A DNA stretch of 23,273 nt from Acanthamoeba sp. SK_2022b (Eukaryota; Discosea; Longamoebia; Acanthamoebidae): NCBI GenBank assembly GCA_027943245.1, contig JANDJZ010000927.1, positions 1-23,273 of the forward strand, written 5' to 3'. Under the pieces are notes generated by a model. The model saw nothing but the letters and a program-made list of their open reading frames with translations. It had not been told where the DNA came from and did no database searches. Positions 18,700 to 23,273 of the stretch are shown here, piece after piece; position 1 is the first letter of the stretch; each line of letters begins with the position of its first letter. Both the position numbers and the translations under genes were made by a program.

Positions 18700-19689
18700 C
18701 TAGTACTCGAGGATGGGCTCGCCCACCTTGGTGATGGGTTCAATCGTGCACTTGAGGTCGCACGCCTTGGCCAACACGATCTTGAATATCTTCTGCACGT
18801 TGATCGACGAGTGCGCCGAACAGAAGATGAGCGGCGCCTTCATCGCCTTGGCAAACTTGCGCGCCTGGGATGGAGCAGTGCGATTAGCACACGTCGGCCA
18901 CAGCGCACGCACAAGGAGGGCCGTGTGTGCGTTGAGCAGACACTCGGCCCATGGGTTGCGAGACGCGTCGTCGGAAAGGAGAGAACGAGCCCAACAACAC
19001 ATGGACCGTGTTATGGGGGGGAGAGAGAGAGAGAGAGAGGTACCTGCTTGGAGATCTCCTCCTGCTCCTCCTGCTCCTTTTGCGCGAACAGGTCGTACTT
19101 GGTGCCAATGAGGAAGGGACGCGCGGTCTTGGTGTGCTCGCGCACCTGGCGGAACCACTCCTTTACGGAGATGAGAGTCGACTTGCGCGTGAGATCGAAC
19201 ATGAAGAGAATGGCCTCGGCATCTTCGCACACCAATGGCAGCATTGTGATGAACTCCCGTGAACCACCTGGACACCGCAGTCGGTCGCATGAGATTAGTG
19301 ATCCAAAAATCACCAGTACACACAACTTGGGAAGCCCCCAAGTTGTTGAGGCGACTTACCAAGATCCCAAATTGAAAAACTGATCTCGTTCTTGCCGAGG
19401 GTGACCGTCTTCTCCATAAAGTTCACTCCCTGCCAGCAACGCATCGGCCGCCAAATACAAATTAATATGATGGCATCCCAAGTCGGCGGTCGCGATTTGC
19501 GAATAACACAACAGGTGGTTGCGGCAACTGGGGGGTTACCAGGGTACAGATGTAGTCCTCGTCGAATTTGTTTTCCACATACTTGACCATGAGAGACGTC
19601 TTACCAACTTCGCTGTCCCCAACCATGCCAACCTTGATTACCACCTCGTTCTTTCCATCCTTTCCCTTCCTCTTGTACTTGTCGGCCAT
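18700..19689 (-). CDS. spg1: Spg1/Tem1-type septation small GTPase
   Basis: Four-exon model: 19689-19540, 19429-19360, 19267-19044, 18864-18700, giving 202 residues, all in phase. The P-loop is GDSEVGKTS and the switch region [15 protein letters not shown]. The block WDLGG ends in SRE, where Ras-like proteins and other Spg1 members have a Gln; here it is Ser76. [11 protein letters not shown], the unusual G4 motif GTKYD and the block [19 protein letters not shown] are hallmarks of the Spg1/Tem1 branch. There is no C-terminal prenylation Cys (ends GEPILEY), as expected for this family. Spg1/Tem1 sits at the spindle pole or centrosome, starts the septation/mitotic exit kinase cascade and is switched off by a two-part GAP. 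Intron 3 begins with the donor GTACCT followed by a CT repeat. Confidence 0.95.
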
Positions 19690-20255
19690 CTCTTCTGTCT
19701 GCTTGTGAGATTGTTGTCTGGGCCGCTGGCGGCAACCTGGGCCAGGTTGTCGTCATTTCCGGCTTTCCGTCGACACCAAGTTTTTTGTTTTCTTTTTTCT
19801 TTTTGCCCGTAAATTGATATTGATAAATTCATTTGTCCGGACAGAAGCCGTTGTCCAACTTTTTCACAATATTTTAGTCTTAATTTAACCGCAAACACTC
19901 CGTCCGGAATGTTTACCTTTCTTCTTTCCTCTGTTGTTTTCTGCACCAAAGGTGTCTGGTAAAGAATTGATGGTTTAGAAGATGCCGGCTAGTTATATCC
20001 ACCACAGCAGGCAGATCAACGAGACGTTCGTCACTTGCTGAGGCAGCCGCGCAAACAACAGCAAGCCCAAGCCCAAGCCGCTGGCCAGGTGACACTCTGG
20101 TGAAAGTGAACGGAAATCTGGGATAATTGTCGACAATGTAGGACAAGGAACAAAATTCGTAGGGCCCGCACATTTTCGATTCTTGCCCACACACAGCAAC
20201 AAGTCACAACCAGCGCAGGGAGAGAGAGTATCGGGAACAAAAGAAAAGAAGCAAA
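19690..20255. promoter_or_regulatory. Divergent intergenic region, spg1 and IP6K
   Basis: A 566-bp space between start codons pointing away from each other, so it should hold both promoters. It is clearly more AT-rich than the genes, especially 19780-19990 (TTGATATTGATAAATTC). I see no convincing TATA box or repeated operator and no open frame with a recognisable domain. Confidence 0.6.
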
Positions 20256-22114
20256 ATGAACGAAACAAAGGTGTTGCTGCCCCCGCCTCCTCATCACAAA
20301 AGCAACGCGATGCGAAAACACAAGAGCGCAAGCTCCTTGGCTGGATCCCTCAACCGCGCGGTTCTGCAAGGCTACAAGTCCAAGGAAGCTCAGACCAGCA
20401 ACAGAGCCTACCCGCTCAATTCGCTGCCGCTGCCTCCCCAGATAATCGAATCGCAACCGCCCTCCGACCACGACGAGTGCGAGCCGATGATACTGAGCAC
20501 TTCGTCATCCTCTGTTCTCACCACGACCAGCAGTGGCGCGTCCGAGGCGACAACCCTCTACTCAGACCATCCTCTCGACAAGGAACAGCGCTGGCGGGAA
20601 GACCGAGAACGCCCCACGGTGCACATCGTGGGCCCTCTGCCTCACCAATGCGCTGGGCACGAAACGGTGTTTCGTACCACCGACGGCAAGATTTGCAAGC
20701 CGCTGGACGAAACCGAGTTCTGGTTCTACAAGATCTGCCTTCGCGAGTTCCCCCACTACAAGCCCTTCGTACCCGCCTGGCACGGCTGCGTACTCCTTTC
20801 CCGCAAGAAGCTCCTCCTCCTCATCGACTCCATCGCTGATGAGGAGGACGACTCTTCCTCCGCAAGCGAAGGGGAGGAGATGGAGGTCCAGCGGGGCGCC
20901 TTCGAAATCGCTCCGCACCACCACGACACCCTCCGCGGCCGACTCGGCTCGCCCTCGTCGCCCGGGACCTGGAGCCTTCTCCTCTCCGAGGAGTTCCGCC
21001 TCAAGCTCGAACTCGAAGACAATGTGCCCTCGGCCCCTTCTCGCGGCCCACGCTCCTACCGTACCTCCTGCCCCCCCCCCTACACTCCCACCCCACCCAT
21101 CCAACGCGCCTGCCCTCACCACCCCGTGCGGTCACCACACCACAGCCTACATCGTTTTGGAAGACCTCACCGCTGGCTACGACTTCCCCTGCACCCTCGG
21201 TACCGCTTTGCTCTTTTCGCCCGCCTTTCGCCCCAGACTACCCCCCTCCCCCCCAAGCCTGCGCTGAGCTGAGCTGACCTGACCGAGGTTCTGTTCTTCA
21301 CGCGCGCGATCAGACATCAAAATGGGCACGAAAGACCTGCACCACCAGATCAGCACGTCGACTACGCTGGGCCTTCGGATAATGGGAATGCAGGTAAAAA
21401 GGGGTCTGCTCCCGATCCCGTCACGGGGCGCGTTTTCTTGATATAGATATACAGAAATTAATTTCTTTTTGCGCGAGGGCTGTCGTCACTCACCTCTCTC
21501 TCAACGTTGTGCGTTCCCCTCCCTCTCCCCCCCTCCCAAAGGTGTACGAGCCGTCGACGCATACCTACCGCCAATTCGACAAGATGCAGGGGAGGCAGCT
21601 CATCAATGAGACCGTGCCCGACCAGCTAGCCCAGTTTGTCACGCAGACCGCCAACGGCGTGCCGGTGATCAGGCGGGAAGTGCTCCTGGTGTTCATCGAA
21701 AAGCTCAAGGCCCTCCTGGCCATCTTGCGACGGGAGACCACTGTCCAGATACAGAACAGCTCTCTCCTGCTGGTCTACGAAGGCCGAGTGCGCCCGGGCG
21801 GCGGCAGCAGCAGCGCGACGCCGGTCAAGGCCGACGTGAGGATGATCGACTTCCAGCACGTCGAGCTGTCCAGCGCCAGCCCCGAACTGCGCTCCCCCAC
21901 CGTCCTCTCCCCACCGACCTCCCGCAGGCGAGGCTCCGCCGCCTTCTCCTCTGGCGACGATGACAGCATCGGCGACGACTCCGAGGACGGAGACGGGCTC
22001 GCCGCGGCCCAAGCCCACGCCGCGCCCGAGACCGACAACGAGGGGCTCGTGTGGGGCTTCACCAACCTCATCTCCCTCCTGGAAGCCGCCCTCTCTCGCC
22101 CCTCCTCCTCCTGA
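20256..22114 (+). CDS. ip6k: Inositol hexakisphosphate kinase (IPK family)
   Basis: Four-exon model: 20256-21060, 21146-21199, 21314-21393, 21542-22114, giving 503 residues with all phases correct. The N-terminal 125 residues are Ser/Pro-rich. The N-lobe has GHETVF and CKPL (147-150), as in IP6Ks. The catalytic signature PxxxDxKxG reads PCTLDIKMG (283-291) and is completed only by splicing intron 2. It continues STSTTLGLRIMGMQVY across intron 3. The SSLL motif (NSSLLLVYEG, 385-394) and the IDF motif (MIDFQH, 414-419, metal-binding Asp416) follow. The C-terminus ends GLVWGFTNLISLL. The family makes inositol pyrophosphates such as 5-IP7 from IP6 and ATP, in cytosol or nucleus. Acidic/Ser inserts lie between the lobes and before the C-terminal helix, and lengthen it beyond mammalian IP6Ks. 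Confidence 0.95.
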
Positions 22115-22724
22115 GCCTCTCCCCCCCCCTGCGCGCAACCCTCTCTCCCCCTCTCGTCCGCTTCCTCCGCCGCCTCCCCCTCGCCGACCGAGGCCTGACG
22201 GCGGCCTGGTGGCGGGTGTACATATATCACGTCGCTCTCGGCCCTGTGGGGCCAGGCAAGCATCTCCGCCCCCCCCCCTCCTCTTTTCATTCACCCCTCC
22301 ACCAATGTAACATCAAAGAGGTAGTTCCCCCCTCTCGGGTCCCACTAAAAACGAAGAGGAAAAACGAGATCTTGCCTCTCCAGCTCCCCCCCATATTCAA
22401 TTTGTGAGGAGGAGTAGCCTCTTACGGGGCAATCGCTCCGCAATTCCCTACAGGGAAACCTTATTCCCGTCTGCCCACCTTCCCGCCAAAATCTAAGCCC
22501 ACATTCCTGTCTTAATAGTGAAATTCCACCCCTTGGGTGAAGTCTCTTACCGCAAGGCGCTGGTGATTGGCCCGCCTCTCCAGGTTAACCCAACCTATTG
22601 TTCGCGGGGCGCGTGCCCCTGCGCGGGCCAACTCGTGGGTTTTTAGGCCAAGTTCTGCGCACGCCAAGCCAAGTGGCTCTTTTTCTTTCCTGGCCAGACA
22701 AACAACTGCCCATACGTACAGCAA
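22115..22724. other. Intergenic region between IP6K and the CBS-like gene
   Basis: About 610 bp between two plus-strand genes. The first 200 bp are C-rich (3' UTR of IP6K). After about 22400 composition becomes more mixed and should contain the promoter of the downstream gene. I see no clear poly(A) signal, TATA box or RNA gene. Confidence 0.5.
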
Positions 22725-23273
22725 ATGGCCACCACCACCACCACCGCAACGGGAACGCCCACCGCTGACGCCCAGCATAAAGATCAGATCGGCACAGGGC
22801 ACGCCGGCACCAGACCGCTCGACTACTCTGCCGGCGGGCGGGCCACGCTGGAGAGCTTTTTCAGGTCGGTCCCGCTGCTCTCCTTGTCCCGTCCCCATTC
22901 CACGGTCGTGTGTCTGCATGACCGCGACGCTCTGCCCCGCGCACTCGCCGTACGCTCTCTCCCTCCTCCTCCTCCTCCTCCTCCTCCATTGGTCTTCTTC
23001 TGGGGCCTGCCTGTCCACCACCGCCGCCACCACCACGAGAGCTGAACCACCAACTCCACACCACAGACGCTCGGTGACCACAGCTTCCTCTCGGCGCCCG
23101 TCCTGAACGACTCGGGTGCTTGTGTACGTACTCAAGGGGAGCGCATGGTCCCCTCGTCTTCATGGAGATGGTGATGACGGTGGTTTATTCATTCCGCTCC
23201 CTCCCTCCCTCCCTCCCTCCCGCACAGGTGAGCATGGCCAGCGTAAACGACCTGGCAGCCGCCCTGGTCACCG
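22725..23273 (+). CDS. 5' part of a CBS-domain-like protein (partial at the right edge)
   Basis: Model: exons 22725-22868, 23067-23123, and 23228 to beyond the window; all junctions phase 0. The start is a Thr-rich segment (MATTTTTATGTPTADAQ). Then ATLESFFRS joins TLGDHSFLSAPVLNDSGAC, and after the donor GTACGT the frame continues VSMASVNDLAAALVT. The pattern SAPVLND-x-G followed by VSMxSVxDL resembles the second half of a CBS domain, as in AMPK-gamma/Snf4-type regulators that bind adenine nucleotides. Only about 80 residues are visible, so the family call is tentative. The first donor (TCG|GTCCCG) is weak, but the stronger AG|GTCGGT four bases earlier leads to a stop. Confidence 0.55.

Noticed and set aside
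20562..21122. Minus-strand frame opposite IP6K exon 1
   Set aside because: Shadow of a real GC-rich coding exon; no recognisable domain.
7025..22114. The genes as a functional cluster for lipid and inositol signalling
   Set aside because: The themes overlap loosely, but the genes lie on both strands with separate promoters and a large array between them; nothing in the sequence ties them together.

Overview
The window looks like nuclear DNA of a GC-rich, intron-rich unicellular eukaryote. It has GT-AG introns, closely packed genes, an Spg1/Tem1-type septation GTPase, an IP6 kinase and many microsatellites. An amoebozoan such as Acanthamoeba is my best guess; this is inference from gene content and style, not a database match.

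Layout. (1) Positions 1-7000 are a repeat domain. Long arrays made almost only of G and T on one strand (reading like TGTTGTGGTGATG) flip strand several times. They enclose two decayed Ty1/copia polymerase fragments (2325-3258 and 4009-4745, minus strand), LTR-like pieces at 3736-3939 (minus) and 6362-6545 (plus), and a 190-bp element with 27-bp terminal inverted repeats (5609-5798). (2) Positions 7025-15488 are a minus-strand gene island. In transcription order it holds a 14- or 15-exon gene with two PH domains and a patatin-like phospholipase, probably continuing into a long charged coil that ends in a PCNA-box-like peptide; a three-exon 188-residue coiled-coil protein; and a six-exon protein joining a CUE domain to a CAP/SCP domain. 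(3) Positions 15612-17110 are a second array, CA-rich then GT-rich, with the flip near 16493. (4) Positions 17292-19689, minus strand, carry a Sec20-type SNARE and an Spg1-type GTPase. (5) The plus strand carries a four-exon inositol hexakisphosphate kinase (20256-22114) and, at the right edge, the start of a CBS-domain-like gene (22725 onward).

I built the exon models by hand, from reading-frame phase plus conserved motifs across each junction. For the patatin, Sec20, Spg1, IP6K, CUE-CAP and 188-residue genes, the exon lengths sum to a multiple of three with every junction in phase. The genes do not form an operon. Their themes are membranes and signalling: lipid binding and hydrolysis, ER SNARE, small GTPase, inositol pyrophosphate synthesis. 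I see no sign that they act as one system.

The most notable items are the PH-PH-patatin gene with its likely coil/PIP-box extension, a 34-nt intron made of a CTCTCC repeat inside it, the CUE-CAP combination, the Spg1 protein with Ser where the catalytic Gln should be, and the strand-flipping arrays. I recognised no rRNA, tRNA or CRISPR array.
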